From Rhynochetos jubatus (taxonomy: Eukaryota > Chordata > Aves > Eurypygiformes > Rhynochetidae), in contig CM050664.1 of the NCBI GenBank assembly GCA_027574665.1, positions 19,432,774 through 19,496,773 on the forward strand: a stretch of 64,000 nucleotides of DNA, written 5' to 3'. Every line of letters starts with the position of its first letter. Within the stretch, counting starts at the first letter, position 1. Positions 24,181 through 38,640 of this stretch are shown here, piece by piece. The notes beneath the pieces were generated by a model. It was not told where the DNA came from. It saw nothing but the letters and a program-made list of their open reading frames with translations, and searched no databases. Both the position numbers and the translations under genes were made by a program.

Positions 24181-27100
24181 ACCAGTAGAAACGGAATTAT
24201 ACACCACAGTTACTGCATTCCTATTCTTCTAGAATTTATTCATAATATTTAAATGAATATCCTTTTGAACAACACAGTACTCAACAAAAATAATTTCAAA
24301 ACAACTCTATAATGGTTCCATAAAGATGCAATTAATGACAGGCCACTTGGGTACTCCAGGAGCTTTATTACAATGTAGGTATACGTGTCTGCTTGCTAAA
24401 TTTGGAACCATGCAACAACTGTCCTTGCAGCAGTGGAATTTGTCACGATACTGTTGAGGTGAGAGGAATAAACACTTGATGCTAGAAACACTGATATTAA
24501 AATCTGTGCGAAATTTAAGACAGGCTGAAAAAGACAGTCTAAAGAAGCAAAAAGTATAATCATCTCAAATTTATCTTCAGTTTAAAACTGGAAGAATGAT
24601 CAAAAGATTGGAGAAGCGCTGTTATTTGCAAATGAATAATTAACCTGGAACTTTTCCTGAACTGTTCAGCCTATAAATTTACCAGAAATAAAAGCAGAAA
24701 AATATCTTTCTAATACAGTTCCTCTGACAAGCAACATTCAAGTTTTTTAAGCCTTTTTATCTATTCAAAGACAGCTCTATTGCCCAACTGTTTATCCTTC
24801 CTTTTAAATAAAAAAAACGCTTTAAACCCCCCATTGAGAGGTGTCAGAAACATAACTCGTATAAAAGTGCACAGGGACATCCAAAGGCTCCTGAAATCCT
24901 TCACCTGTAATAAAAGCCTTACAACTTTCATTACTTTCTTTTTTAGTTTTTTAGAATAAGTTCCTGGTACCGTAATAATTTCAAATATTAACCATTTTCC
25001 TAATTCTGTCCCAAAACTTTTAATTGTTCTGTCTTCCTTACAAAGTTATGCGGTTACGATAGGAGACCAACTGTAGGTTCTCTGAAATACTTCAAAGGTT
25101 ACACAGAGGGAGATGCCATTTGTGAATTCTGCTCTAGCGTATGTTCCGTATATAAAGTTATTTAAGTGCTGTACAATAAATAATGCGGCACCATACGCTT
25201 TCAACACATTTGGAAGTAAAAATCACAAAAAACAGTCTTATTTTGGCCAAAGTGCAAAAATTTACATGCAACAAATGTTGCAAATAGGAAATCACAAAAT
25301 CCACTACAAAGATAGAAAGTTTTGTAGCATTTTTGTGGCTCTTTCTTCACACTGATAATCAGAATTTAAAAAATTAGTGTAAAACGCCTAACTTGCCCGG
25401 TTAGCAGAGTCTTTTGTAGCGGTGTCTCCATCTCACACACTCATCTGTACCAGCATGAGGAATAAGCCACAGCAGCAGTTCAGAACCTTCATGACACAGA
25501 ATCCAGAATACAAAGGGCTCCATACTAAGTGGAGAGGAATGCGGGTTTATGGTATTAGTACAGGCAACACATTTAAAGAGCTGTAGTGGCTCCATAGTAA
25601 TTAAAAACTTCTTGGGATAATTGTTCACGGAGTATTTGGCTTGTGGTGACTCTCAAGCAGCGATCTTGCAGAAATGAGAAATTAGAAACTATTACAATAA
25701 GATGAAGATGGCTTTGCCAGAACAAGCGTTGGACATAGCATCATCGGTCAGGAAGAAATGATGGGTGAAGGTGTAAGCTGTGCTCCCACCAGTTCTGAAA
25801 ACTCTTCCATGGAGACACCTTTGACAAAGCTGCAAACACTCTTTCAGTGCTGGTGGGGGTACTCTGGTCTACAGCCACGAGTTTGGTGGGTTCTGTAGTT
25901 GGTTGGCTGTTCCACGTCCAGTGGGACAGGTACTACCAAGGGTGGGAAGCTCTCCAGGGTTAGTGCTAGGAACACTGCTCCTGGCCCATGATGTACCACA
26001 GGGTTTCTCGGTGTCTTTCTCCAAGAGCAGTACTGTTTGGTTTTGGTAGCGCCGAGTATCTCAGTACCGGCTGGTTTGATGCTAGCATTTTGTATGATGC
26101 CTGCATCATTTGGGAAGCTTTTGGTATGTCAATAGGATCGCTGGCTTAGGCTTTCCATTTCTGCCTACTGAAGGAAGAGATCTCTCTCCAGTTGCACAAG
26201 ACTAGTACTCCTTTCTCGTCAGCTTCTGAGTGAATGGAGTAGAGAGAAGTAGTAAAAATACATGGAAACCTTCTAATGATAATTCAGTTTTGAATGCTCA
26301 TACTGCTCACATGGCGGACAAAATCACTCACAGTTGTGAATAGTTAAAAACTAACAGATAAAAAGTGTGTGTAGGCAAAACCACAACAGAATCTTCCCTT
26401 GCAGTTTGTTAAACCGTCTGCTAAGGTGTGAACTTCTGTATTTGCTCATATTTATATCTGAAAGCATCTCAGTTCAAATGGTTTCCTCCTTGCTTCTTGA
26501 TTAAAGATAACATATGGGTCCAGAAAGAAATGAGTCTCCAGAGCTGCAGACTCACTGCATGTTCAGCACTGAATCACTGCAGAACCCTCTGCTCAACAGG
26601 AACGTTACCAAAATGCTATGTCTCATGCAGTTACCAAAACTAAACTAAACTTGTGTGCTGTGCCTAAACACTGCAACAAGTGAAACAAAAGAATTCGTCT
26701 GCTCTACAAAGGGGATCTCTGAAGGGCACTTGTACCCTGGGAGCCAGCTTATTGAATACTGGTCCAGCCTGGAAGTTCATAAAGGAAAGGAAACATTAGC
26801 ATTTCCCTACTTGAAGAAAGAAGGGGAAAACAAAAATCTTTGAATACAATTCTTTTTTTCAGCACTGAATTCATTATACTAAGTAACCATAAGCCCAAAT
26901 ATTCGTGGTTACTGAAACACTGCTGGGTTAGTATAGGGGGAAAAAACCACTAAGAAAGCCAGAGTTTATCTGTACTGTTCTCACAATGTGGCTGACAATG
27001 TAATAAATGCCATTTTTCATTTTCAGTATTATCTCTGGTATAGTTTGTTCCTTCTGCTCTGATTTACAGTATATAATCCCCAAAATTATAAGAATACATA

Positions 27101-29970
27101 TCTATTTTGGTCTTTTTGGTTTTGCTATGCTTTTTTATTACTTCATCAGGCCTTAAATCCTAGGAATTGCCTTGTTCTCTCTGAAAGAATAAAACTAAAA
27201 TGCTGAACATTTAGCATTCAATCCTTTTAGCTGCAAAATCGAATGTGCCCAATGGAACACCAAAAGGCATCAGCATCAGGCATACATTTCAAACACATCA
27301 CACAAGCGATCAAAGAAAAAAGGGACGAAATCCTAAAGTACAGCTACATGCATATCAGACTGTATACAAACCATGGAGTCTTTTGAGTGGGATAAATGTT
27401 TCAGGCTGTGCCACTAATGTGACCTTTTAACAGTGTGAGAACTATCAACAAAACCTCTTAAAGTTAGATAACAAACTATGAAGGTTCCTATAACATTTAA
27501 AAAACCAACCAAACAAATATACATCTTTCTTTTCCTGCCAAAAGTGGACATTAGATAAACCCCAGTGAGGGATGCTACAGAGCTGAAAATGTTGTCACTA
27601 CTTCTGGACAACAAAATGAAACCACAGAAACCAGCAGAAGCAGCAGCCAAGTTTTGCCACCATATTTGGGCATCACAATCCTACAAATACACACGCAGCA
27701 TCTAAACCAGGCTACGATTGTCATTCCCCTTGTAAGACAATGATTAGTTGCACTACACTAATAATATACTCTGAAATACCGAGGAATCAGAATCAATTTT
27801 CATGTAATAATACCAGAATGGCATTTCACACTTCGGCAGTAACATTCTGCTGAATATGTGCAATAAAGATGTGTGCGGCGAAGGCTCAGCAATACAGATC
27901 CAGAGAATTAGGCAGCATCTAGTCCAATCCAGTTACCAGTGAGGGCTGGGGAGGACACAGGAGGACACATACTGAGCTACGATGGTTTACACTGATAAAG
28001 GAGCTGGCTGGAACTACTCCTCATATGAGCTCATTACATACCGTTAGCATGATACTAACACAGAAGTCCTTAAAATGAAAGCCAACAACATAGATTCCTG
28101 TTATTTTGCTTGACTCAGAAAAAAACATCATTTACACCGAATGCTTCGTCTTCATTCATATCACAAGGAGCGCGATAAACAATATATTATCACAAGGAAA
28201 GCATGTCACAAGAAAAACTTCTTGATTTCATTTAATTTAAAAAGAGACAGAACTGGGCCAATTTGATATACCATCATGACTGCTTTGTTTATCAACAAAT
28301 ACCATGCACTACTGCCCATAATTCAATTTTAGCTGTATATTATCTAGCAGTTGTATAATCAAGATAATTTTTACTACTAGAAATGATATGAACTTGGACA
28401 AGGATAACATTCAACACTATCAAATGGGAGGCATCAGCGTTATGATTTCTAGGCACAAGTGGTAATTGGATTGGAAGGCAAAGTTCAAGAAAAAAGTAAT
28501 ACTCTTGTGTATTAACAGAAGGCTTGTTCTGCTCTGTAATGCACTACCCAAGCCCATTTCCTTCCTTAATATTAAAATTCTAATCAGCCTTCATTTCATC
28601 CACAGAAATTTATGACCTAGTCCAAGGTCTGTGTATAGCTTTAGAAACAAACAGACCTGGAATATGAGACTCGGCATGTTACAAATTCTTAACTGAACTG
28701 TAAAAACCTGTACATGCACAAGTGGAGAATGTTTAAAACATGCAGGGTTCCACACTGTGCAACACAGTGAATTACTGCTATAAACACTGCAAATGTCTTA
28801 GTCTCTAAATGCAGCTCTATTAATTACAGATTTGATGCTAAGATCCTAGGTACCAAACACTGTGGAAACTGGGGCCACTCAAAATGAAAGGAAAATGGAG
28901 AACTATAACCACAGTAAGAAATCCTTTATGAATTTGTCTTAAGCCATGCTTTCCAAACTGTGGGGAACTCACTACAAGCCATATGCCTGGATGTTTTAAG
29001 TGGCTTGTAAGCACTGCCAGAAAACCTGAGCACGTTCTCCTAAGCACTGCTGCTGTTAAAGTCAGTGCCTTTGGCAGGACCTGTGTCTGAGGACTTCCAG
29101 AATACTGAAAAATAAGCTATTGCTCCTAAACAGAGAAGATAGCTCACTCAAATCCTTAGTTGTTTTTTTCTTTCGCTCCCAAAGAGACACTTATCCCTGA
29201 CTTGAATATCACATCCCAAAATTAAGCCAAGAGCAAAGAAAAGGAAGTCTGGAAACCAGAACAAAAGCATGTTTACTCTGCAAGGTAAATCAGGGAAATG
29301 GCTAGAAGGGCAGAATTGTAAATCTAAATGCTTAAGTCTCCCAACAAAATATTAAAACATCAAGCTGAAGCTTCAAAGAGTAATAACAAACCCTGAAGAC
29401 CACAAGTCTGAAGGTACGCGTCTATAGTCTTCATGCCTCCAGACAGCTCAACAGTAGGTATTTATGTCAAAACAAATGGGTGGGCCACCGAAAACTGTGA
29501 TGTAGCAACATCAACCACACCACTTCCTCCTCATTGCAAAACCTTATTCTTTTCTGTCACAACACCACATTCAACCCAACTCCAGCTCCAGCGCTCACCA
29601 TCCTTTCCTCTGCCTCTCTTCTGCAATCCTTTACCTCTACTGCTCTGATTGCTGATAACAGACACAAAGACAGCTCTCTTCTGTCGCTATCTGTCCCAAG
29701 AGCAGGTTAGCTGAGAAATAATCACATGCCATCAGGCACATACCAGAGAGGGAGGCAAGGTGGATGTGCCAGCTGCAGGAGGTGGTCACATTCAGATGGG
29801 CCAGCTCCTTGGCAAGAAAACACCCATGTTCACATCAGCTAGCAAGCCAGGAGGCACACACGTTCCCTTTGGGAGAGCCGCAGCCCAGCAACGGTGTCAC
29901 TGAGCCACTGACAGCTGCTAGGAGGGTAGCACTCTTCTGGCTGTCAGCTCTGCAGGTCTGACTTAGAGAC
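24181..29970. other. Intronic DNA, mostly nothing recognised
   Basis: No gene or repeat was assigned. The interval 25780-26210 is GC-richer and unlike its flanks, but I could not match it to a family. Elsewhere the sequence is AT-rich with only short open frames. Confidence 0.4.
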
Positions 29971-30153
29971 AGATTCACAGAGTGGTAGGGGTTGGAAGGG
30001 ACCTCTAGAGATCATCTAGTCCAACCCCCTGCCAGAGCAGGATCACCCAGAGCAGACCACACAGGGACAAGTCCAGGCAGCTTTTGAAAGTCTCCAGAGA
30101 ATGAGACTCCACCACCTCTCTGGGCAGCCTGTTCCAGTGCCAGACACTCTGTG
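29971..30153 (-). mobile_element. CR1 LINE 3' fragment
   Basis: Minus-orientation CR1 3' end beginning AGATTCACAGAGTGGTAGGG and continuing GGTTGGAAGGGACCTCTAGA, GATCATCTAGTCCAACCCCC and CCTCTCTGGGCAGCCTGTTC. It is of the same subfamily as the 4.8-kb copy (CTCTAGAGATC variant) and 5'-truncated near 30153. Confidence 0.94.
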
Positions 30154-33100
30154 AGCTTTGTGTGTGCACACATGGGTGAATGTAAATAAAGTCTCATCAG
30201 CCTACAATGTTGGGACATGATATTAAATAGAATGAGCTAAATCTTATGGTGCATGAATAATTTTCAGCAGTCATGGTCAAAATAGAATGGACAGTGAAGT
30301 GCAAGAAACTACTCCAGCTGGTCATGTAACCACCGCTAAGGAATTCTGCTCCATCCCTGGTCCATAGCATTGCCTTCAGACCCCAAAACCGGACTGTATA
30401 TCTGGGACAGTTCCACTAGCTTACACCAAACCCAGAACCCATTTACTGTATGACCCTGGTAGAGAGTGGAAAGAGAAGGAGGAAAAAGCACCTCACGCAG
30501 TTTGGCAGCAAGCAGAATTGCCTAAATCCACCAAGTAAAATTGCACCTTAATTGTAAGATCATTTTCATTATTTGAATGCAGTTTCCTCAACATTTTTCC
30601 ACTCCGTAAGATACGCCTGACAATGAGAAGCAACTCGGCCTGTATGTTATGAGAACAAAAATCCTGGTTTGCCAAGCTTAGCATCCTGTACGTGCTGTTC
30701 TGGCAGAGGCTACAGGAGCTACTTCCATTTCGGACCACAGAAGCAGTTCACCCAACAGCTCTGTTTGGGAAAGCATCCCGAACTTTGCTTAGTCTTTCTG
30801 AGCATTTATGAATAAATAAGTAGCACTACAAACTGGTCATTACAAAAAGTGAAAGAAAAGAATATAATTAGATTATGAAGTTTATAAGCTTAATTGTTGA
30901 AAGATTTCTACAAACACAGCCTGTAAATACATCTTCATTTATGTAACGAGTAACGACAATAACCTCATAGGACATACTGGCAACAGAGACTGACCTTCGC
31001 TGATGGGGTGCACATGCAGAACTTCCTGGGAGATTTTAAATTTTTCTGACATGTCTCCAGATTTTTTAGTAAAAGGGGATTTTCGCAAGGTGTTTTTAGG
31101 GTTTGGGGTGTTTTGGTTGGTTGGGGTTTTTTTTAAACAGGCTACAGCCATGGCAAAGACTGTTTGTCCATACTTTTTTACTTTTTTAACACATGCCATC
31201 AAATATCTTCAGCAAGGATATGGCACAGCATTTATTCTGCCTGCTTACTCTGGATTCAACTAGTCTTAACAAATAATTAAAAACCAACAAATAATCCCCT
31301 GCACAACTGATAAGCACTTAAATTTCAACGGGAGACAAAATGCCGAAAAGCATGGAGCTGAGTGGAGCAGGCACACGCTGTATATATGAATGTAGAACTG
31401 CAAAGTTTAGTGCCCTATTAAAGTTATCTGTCAGAGAAATTAAGATTTCTGTAATGCAACAAGTTACATGCGAAGGCACTAACTCAGACACTAATATTTG
31501 CAGTGACTATATTTGTGGAGAGTAGACGTACAGGGCTACAACATAACAGCGAAGGCAGCAAGCATCTGCCACTTGAAGTACCAGCTGAGTGACTACAAAC
31601 CTAGCATTTGTGCAGATCTGTGTGTACTATAATCTAGCATAAAAATATTAATTGAAAAGCATATCAAGTTAGACTTGTCAGCCTTAATATTTTCTGGTGA
31701 TTCGAACAGGAACAGAGAATAAGATAAGCATCTTTACAAATCCAGTTGGCTTTACTTCAAATCCAAAAGCTTGTTTCTAAGCTGCACAAGAACAGGAGCC
31801 CACATAAAATCAAATTGTGAATGCAAAGCCAACCCAGTTCCGTTCATCATCCTGTTCTGAATCCTGTCTGCAGCAACAGTTTTTTGGTGAGCTCACTGTC
31901 CTTCCCTGAAATACTGTACAACATGCGATTATTTTTGTAGGATTTTTTTTTTCTTTGCATCACAGCTACACTTACTTTAGGGACAGTCTACCATTTTCAA
32001 TTTCAAAACCAGCTTTGCTTTTTTTACATTTACACTAACAAAATACTTTCATTGGAACTGATGAGTTAAAAATTACTTCAACTTTCTTTGCAGGTTTTAG
32101 GGTGTGGTTTTTTTAATCAATCTGGTAACTATTCCCCATCTACCAGTGCAAATCAGCTTAATTTGCTTAGCAGCTAAAACCTGAAGCGAACAACGGTATT
32201 TTCAAAACAAATACATCAAGTTAAAGCAAGGGCAGTTGTGGTTCATCTGAATCATATGGCTCCAGATTTCAAATCTAAGCGAAGGAAATAGAGGTTATGA
32301 CATCCTGCAGCTGGGACAAGTAGTGTTCATAAAGCAGCGTTAAATCAAGACCACTTGGCCAGTTCAGGCAAGCTGCTTGTGTGGAAGTGAAAGATCCCCT
32401 GAGAGCATTAAAAAAAAAGAAAGGTTTTGGTGTCCTCGCCAAACCCCAGTTCCTCCACTTAATGCTACCAGGGACTAAGTTTCTTCACAGCAAAAGAGCG
32501 TGGAAGGTTGTTGCCAAGTAATTGCTACTGATTTATTTACATCCAATCACAGAGAACAGGAACTAAACACTTTGCAGAATACATGGGCAAGTTAATTAGA
32601 AAAGGTCTTCCCATGCTACGCAAACACCAAGTGACGGAGCTGCTGCCTGGCAGGTCAGTTTTCAGACACATCAGTTCGGTGAGTTGATTCGCCATAAGGC
32701 TACGCAAATGTTTCTTCAGCACAAAGAGGGATAACAGTGGCAGGGAAGTAGCTGGGAGCTTTAGCACTACGTACGCTGGTAGCAGGGGCATAGGCAGATA
32801 AAAGGTTTCATTCAGTCTGGGAAACTCAGGACAGAAAATGGATTGGGCCTGGACACGTTATTTTCCAGCCTTCCATTCAGGAGCATTTAAAGATCTATTT
32901 ATTCATACAATCAGCATTAATCCCTGAGAGCTGATGTTTTCATTTACATCAGATGAAAAAGGTTTGTTTCCTAAATTTTGGGAGACAATACTAGTGGCTG
33001 AAGTAGAGGGACCACTCGCTGCTTCTCTGAACACCAGAATAGCTGTGCCTGTAGTGCCTTTTTTCTTTTCTGTTTGTTTGGTTTTTGGGTTTTTATTTTA

Positions 33101-34643
33101 AGTAGGGAGGAAGCATGAAACAGTAGTACTGATTGGAGTCTTTGAGGACACTATCTGGATGCCAATGTCATGCTGTGTAAACATGTGGATCCATTAGACA
33201 ATTGTTGGAAGCAGTGAATTCTAAATTTGATCTAGTGATAGGACTCATGCTGTTTGGGAAAAAAAATGGGGTTGCAAAACCACACAAGGAAAACGTTTCA
33301 GACTTGTTAAAAAAAAAAAGTACAATATGAACAATGATGTATTGGATGGCCTGCAGATCTCAGCCTCTGGAGAGCCCTGACAGACAGGAAAAAAAACTGA
33401 ACTCTTGGCTCTCAAACTGTTAAATAAGTTTATAAAACGTATTCCAGCCTGAAAGGATAAAAACATTTTCACAGAGAAAAATTTATATTCGCATGCAGAA
33501 TACCTAAGATCTTGCTTGCTAAAAGTCAGTCTGCAACAACGATTCATACCCTCTCCACATTCTACCGCACGCTGCTGCCTGAACTAATGAATCAATTCCA
33601 GTGAAGCCTGAGCTCTACAGTATCCGCAGCGATACTGGTCTGGGGAAGGGAGTGGTAGTTAACTGCCTTCCTTTGGTTTGGGCTGCCAACACAACGCTCT
33701 TTGCTTTACAGTACTTAATGGTCTAAAACACACACTGAAATTAACTCCTTCATTAGCTATACAGCTGCTGCTCCTTATCTCTTCATTTTTCTTAATTACA
33801 CTTCTGCAAAATTTTACTTTGTGATTCTGAATTATATGAGATACATGATTATTATAATACGATACATGATTTATACTTGTTAGGATATACAACACAGGCC
33901 TCATGAATAAAATTATACATTACATATGACATTTGAAACGTACTCCATTCTTTAAGCTACTTAGAAATACGACGTACATTCTGTCCATGTTACACCTTAA
34001 TTTCAGACTCATTAACTAGCTTTTTATTCCACTCAAGTCGCTTCCATTAAAAGACAAAAACCACTGGGTTCAGCTCCCAGCAAACTCAAACCCACTTTAA
34101 GGCCGTCACTACAAAACTTGTTATTCATCTTCACATGCTTATAGATGTGAAGAGCAGGGTGTATAGCTCAGCACTTCAGTTATGAGTCATGTTGTGATTT
34201 AATCATTCCCAAAACATTGTTTACTACATAAAAGAACAAGGATCGGAAAGCAAGAAAATCAAATCAACCAGAAGAGCTACTGAGTCACTAAGCAGGAAGG
34301 CAGCGAGTTGCACATTATGCGTGTGAACCCGGAGCAGGTCAGCAGTAGCAACGCTTCTCTTGGGTGACTGCTGTGTGACCACTGTGGGCAGAACCTTTCT
34401 CCATCCCACCCCTACGAGCTCCGTGAGCACACAACAGCGGTCCTCACAATGCAGAGCTCAGTACTGCAGCATTGCACATAAATCAGTTTGTGCAACTCAG
34501 CCAGCTGAATTCAATGGAAATTCACATGTCTACTTCTAGTCATACCCATCCATACACGGCGACGAGGCCACAGGCCACAACTAAGGCCCTGAAAGACCAC
34601 ATCAATCAAGAGAAGCCATCTCCTATGGCCTATCCCTACATGG

Positions 34644-34664
34644 CTGGAGCTCCTGCAGCTCCAG
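34644..34664. repeat. Perfect 8-bp inverted repeat with 5-base loop
   Basis: Arms CTGGAGCT and AGCTCCAG are separated by CCTGC. It could form a short hairpin on either strand. No flanking features suggest a microRNA or terminator, so it may be chance. Confidence 0.6.
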
Positions 34665-35621
34665 AACATATTACAGCTCTTCCAAAGGTGGGACTTCAGC
34701 AGTGAGAGGCATCCACCAGGCCTTTTCACATCCACCAGTTAAACTACTTAAATCCTCCCTCCCACCTTATACACACAGAGGACAGGAGCTCTCCACGTCC
34801 ATTTTCTGCTCTAACACAAAGGGCAGCTGTCTTACCGAGTTCCCTGAACACGACTTCAGTTTGTATGTTTGTACAAACAGAAGAAGTGGTGTTTCTTTGC
34901 ATGAATTCGTGGTACCCTCATTTTGTGTTTGAGAGAGGCCAGCCAGAGACTCCGACAACCAACCACTACAGCACAGCTTTAAGACCACTAGCGTTGGCAT
35001 TAGGAGATTTCCACCTGTGTGACACATCACAAATACACACTAGCCATGGAAACCCCTTTAAGATCAAGACCACATAGTAACAACAGTTTGTGCTTCTATT
35101 TACTATTCTTCAAACTATGAAATTAAAATTGCAAGCAAAATACTGGTTGCACTGTTTATTTTTCGTGGGACCTTAGGCAATAGCCACAATATATGAAACA
35201 GAGGACAAAGAGAGGCCAAGCAGAGCAAGGGAGCTGGGTAGCTGTGGCTGTAACACGTGGTAATAGAGACCAGAACCAGTGCTAATAGTAGAGAAAAGGG
35301 GAAGGAAAAATGTGTACCAGGAAGAGATCAGATCTTTTACAGACCATGATTGTACCTCTCAATAAAACTTTTATATAAAAAGGAGTGGCACAGGCTGCTA
35401 TCTAAATCCCTTTTTTCCACTAATAAAGTGCGCTGCTTACCTCAAAATTCAGTCACAGTCCAGTACCCTTCAACTAATTCATCTTTGTTTTGGGGAAAAA
35501 TCACCTTTGAATACTGTGGGGACAATCTATTCTTAAAAGTTATCTTGTTCTCCAAATATTTGTGTTTGATCATTTATCTAATCTAGAACACTTAAACCTC
35601 TTTAATGCCTATAAAGATGTG

Positions 35622-35639
35622 TATTTATTTATTTATTTT
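35622..35639. repeat. (ATTT)n microsatellite
   Basis: About four and a half copies of TATT/ATTT. Confidence 0.85.
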
Positions 35640-38229
35640 ACTGCAAGACATAGGGATATGAGTGCTTTACTTATTTTTCTTCTCCCTTAGGTAAGGTACA
35701 TCTGCATATTGAAATACTGATTACAAATTTTGAGTGATTAGATGTATTATACTTCTGATTTTATAATTTATTAAATATGCTTGTTCTCTGCATTGTTTTG
35801 CCCTCAGTGTGCAAAAGAGCGAGTATTTACTCAGTAACCAAAGTGAACTAGCGTAACAGAGCACGCCAAAACCAATACTTTTTACAATAACAAACCAAAC
35901 TGACATTTATCATAGTATCGTATTACAAACATTTCATATCGGGACTGTTACATGGCAGTTTTAACCCGCCAAGCATGACGTTTTCAATGAGAAGGAAGTT
36001 GAGCTTCTATTTTTAGACCTACATACAGCTTTTGTTCGAGAACCTCAGTTCACCTCACCAACGTAAATAAAACCATCACCGCCACCGTGACACGTTGTAT
36101 CTCCCATTACCTTGTCAGCTCCAGGCCCCAAGTCCCTACATGCAGCCGTTCAGTGCCAAACATCACAAACAATGATGTCACGGGTTTTCTAATCACCGCA
36201 TGAAAACACTGCATATTGTAAATGCTATTCAGAGCACGGTACAGCGGGACGTAAGACAGATAAATGTAGTCTTCGTTTATCTGAACTGATAAAATTTTCT
36301 TTTTCTTGCTTTCCACCACCTATGAACAATTTCTTCACCTTCTCTTCGTTTTTTTTCCCTCCCAGGGGCTCAATCTCAGTCTGGCATTCTCCTGGCCCAC
36401 ACCTCATGTAAGTACAGCTACAGCAATACAGCGTGACTGTTATTGTGTATGTTTACTTCACCTATGTACTACAGTGAAAATATTCACCAAAATTGGGACT
36501 TCTAGGCCTGCTATTTACTTCTGTGAAAAGGTACTGGAAAAATTTACTATGTCCTCACTCAAGAGTTAGCTAAGGCAAGCAGTATTTACCCCCAGACTGC
36601 CCTCCTTCTCAAAGATCACAAACCGGCTACCTAAGGAGTCTCATGCAACGATACAGCCAATTTACTGCGTCTCCCTAGGTTTGTGAAATCTGGACTTCAT
36701 GGAAATGTCCGGTGTTCTTGAGGCACTCCAGGGCTCCTTGCCAGGCAGGGGAAGCTCCGTCATCCAGAGGAACCACAGAAACAGACTGGAGGAACATCAA
36801 CACTCAGGTTTAATTGGCATCATTTCTGCAATCTGCTTGCCAGTCCATGTCAAGAAGGAGTGGAGGCTGCAGTGTTCTCCTCACCACCTCAACCACTGGA
36901 CTATCATGACAGCTAAAACTGCCTGAAAGGCCACAGCCCGCATTAATGATTTTCATACGCCGACAAGGGCTGATCAGGGTGAAGGAGAAGGCCCACCAGC
37001 TTGGGCTAACTGCAAGGAACATGCCCCTTTAAGACAGCAAAACAATTAAAAGGAAACACAAAACTTGGTCTGCCCTACGTGGCCGGTATCACTCACCTGA
37101 GCACTGACAGTGCAAATACCGTCAATACTCTGAGGGTGTATTTGCATGCAGCCTGAAAATGTGCTCGAGTGCAAGGCCTGGCACCTGCTCACAGTGGTAG
37201 GGACTAGGGAAGTGTGTCACCCTGGTCTAGTTAATGAGCAAAGCACTAGAAGCCAGGAATTATTTAATGCTAATACCAGCTCTACGAGTACCGAGTGCTG
37301 CTCTGTTCCTGTCAGCAACTCACTTCACCTTTTTCATTTTCTCCTATGTACAACAAAAGTAACATTTTTGTGCCCAGTGCCCATTTCCCTGGTGTTTAAT
37401 TCCCAATTTAACATTCTAGTCATAAATGCGCTGCCTCCCTTTTGCTTTGATAAACGCTCAGTCGCTATCAATAGGTAACACTTTTTAAAAACTCATTTCC
37501 AACTATTGTGAAACAGGAGCTGAATGTTTATGGAGCAGTTATTTTTTATGTCAGTTTACCATAGGGCCTCTTTAGCTACAAGCCTACAGCCAGAGGCCCC
37601 AAGGCATTTTCGGGAATGGAAAGTTTTTGAGTTCAGCTCTTAACAAATTTCCAGCCTGCAGTATGTTTTTCATTAGCCTACATGGTGTTATAATAAATGA
37701 TGCACTTCCTCTTTCATTTTATGATTTTTTTTAAACATGCAACAATTTTTCTGTGTCTGTTTTTTATTACTTTCAATATACTCAATCACACTAATCTTAC
37801 AGTCTATGTATAAAGACAGAAAGGATATATTAAGTAAGATATCAGCTACAGCAAGACAAGCTTCTAGTTTAAATTCTTCACTGAAGGCTGATCATAAACT
37901 CATGACATGTACACAGCTCCGTGGACAGCCATCTTTTTAAGGGCCATTGTTAAAAAAAATAAAAGGTCCATTGTCCCAAAACCGAGAGTTGGCCTAGAAA
38001 AGACTCCTCTATAAGGTATAGATCTGCAAGACACTCACCTAAAAAGGTTTGATCCCAGTCTCACTGGCCAGGTACAAAACATATGAAAACCTCCCTAAGC
38101 CTCCACCCAACAGAATTGCACAAAAGGTCTTTTTCTGCATAAAGACCAACCTGATACTTCTCTGCATAGTTTTGAGCCTCCCAGTATAAGAAAGCTTTCA
38201 ATAAACTAGAGGAAGTTGAACAGACAGAC

Positions 38230-38640
38230 ACCAAGAGAGCCGAGGGGCAGGAACACTTGCCCTGTGATGGGAGGATGAGGACACGGGGCTTGCTCAGGCT
38301 ACAGAAGAGAAGGTTTTGTGTGGATCTAACCACCACCATGTTGCACCTAACAAGAGGCCTAGAAGACTGATTGAGGCTCTTTACAACGATGCCTGGTGGG
38401 ATGAAATAGAGCAATGGGCATAAGCTGAAAAACAAATGGATTCAAACACGTAAGGGAATATTTGATTTTTTTTTACCATTAGGACAATCAAGTGTTGAAA
38501 CGGATTGTCCAGAGGTTGCAGAGTCCCCATCCTCAGAGGTTTTCAGGATCTTGTCTGATGTCATAGCTGACCCTGCTTTGGGCAGGAATTTGGATAGATG
38601 ACCTCCTGAGGGCCCTTTAACTTGAATTGTTCTATGAGGG
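38230..38640 (+). mobile_element. Old, diverged CR1 copy, about 410 bp
   Basis: Plus-orientation old CR1. In order it shows CACTTGCCCTGTGATGGGAG, GGGCTTGCTCAGGCTACAGA, AGAAGGTTTTGTGTGGATCT, CAGAGTCCCCATCCTCAGAG and CATAGCTGACCCTGCTTTGG, then GATGACCTCCTGAGGGCCCT with a decayed ATTGTTCTATGA tail. This is the layout of the ancient CR1 type that ends 'GACCTCCTGAGGTCCC'. The substitution load is clearly higher than in the 18.6 and 47.5 kb copies. The 124-codon minus-strand frame at 38061-38435 overlaps it and is not a gene. Confidence 0.82.

Larger units (their letters stand above)
30154..38229. other. Intronic DNA, mostly nothing recognised
   Basis: Long stretch without a recognised exon. It holds a G/T-rich low-complexity run at 31089-31138, a T/G-rich run near 33060-33105, a perfect 8-bp inverted repeat at 34644-34664, and an (ATTT)n run at 35622-35639. 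A mildly purine-rich piece around 35190-35320 was not matched to any family. Confidence 0.4.

Noticed and set aside
31089-31138. G/T-rich run resembling telomere-like or G-quadruplex sequence
   Set aside because: It contains no regular TTAGGG array and too few G-runs of three or more in the right spacing. Ordinary low complexity.
34644-34664. Short perfect hairpin as a possible microRNA or terminator
   Set aside because: An 8-bp stem is far too short for a microRNA precursor, and there is no gene end nearby.
38061-38435. 124-codon minus-strand frame
   Set aside because: Antisense of an old CR1 copy.
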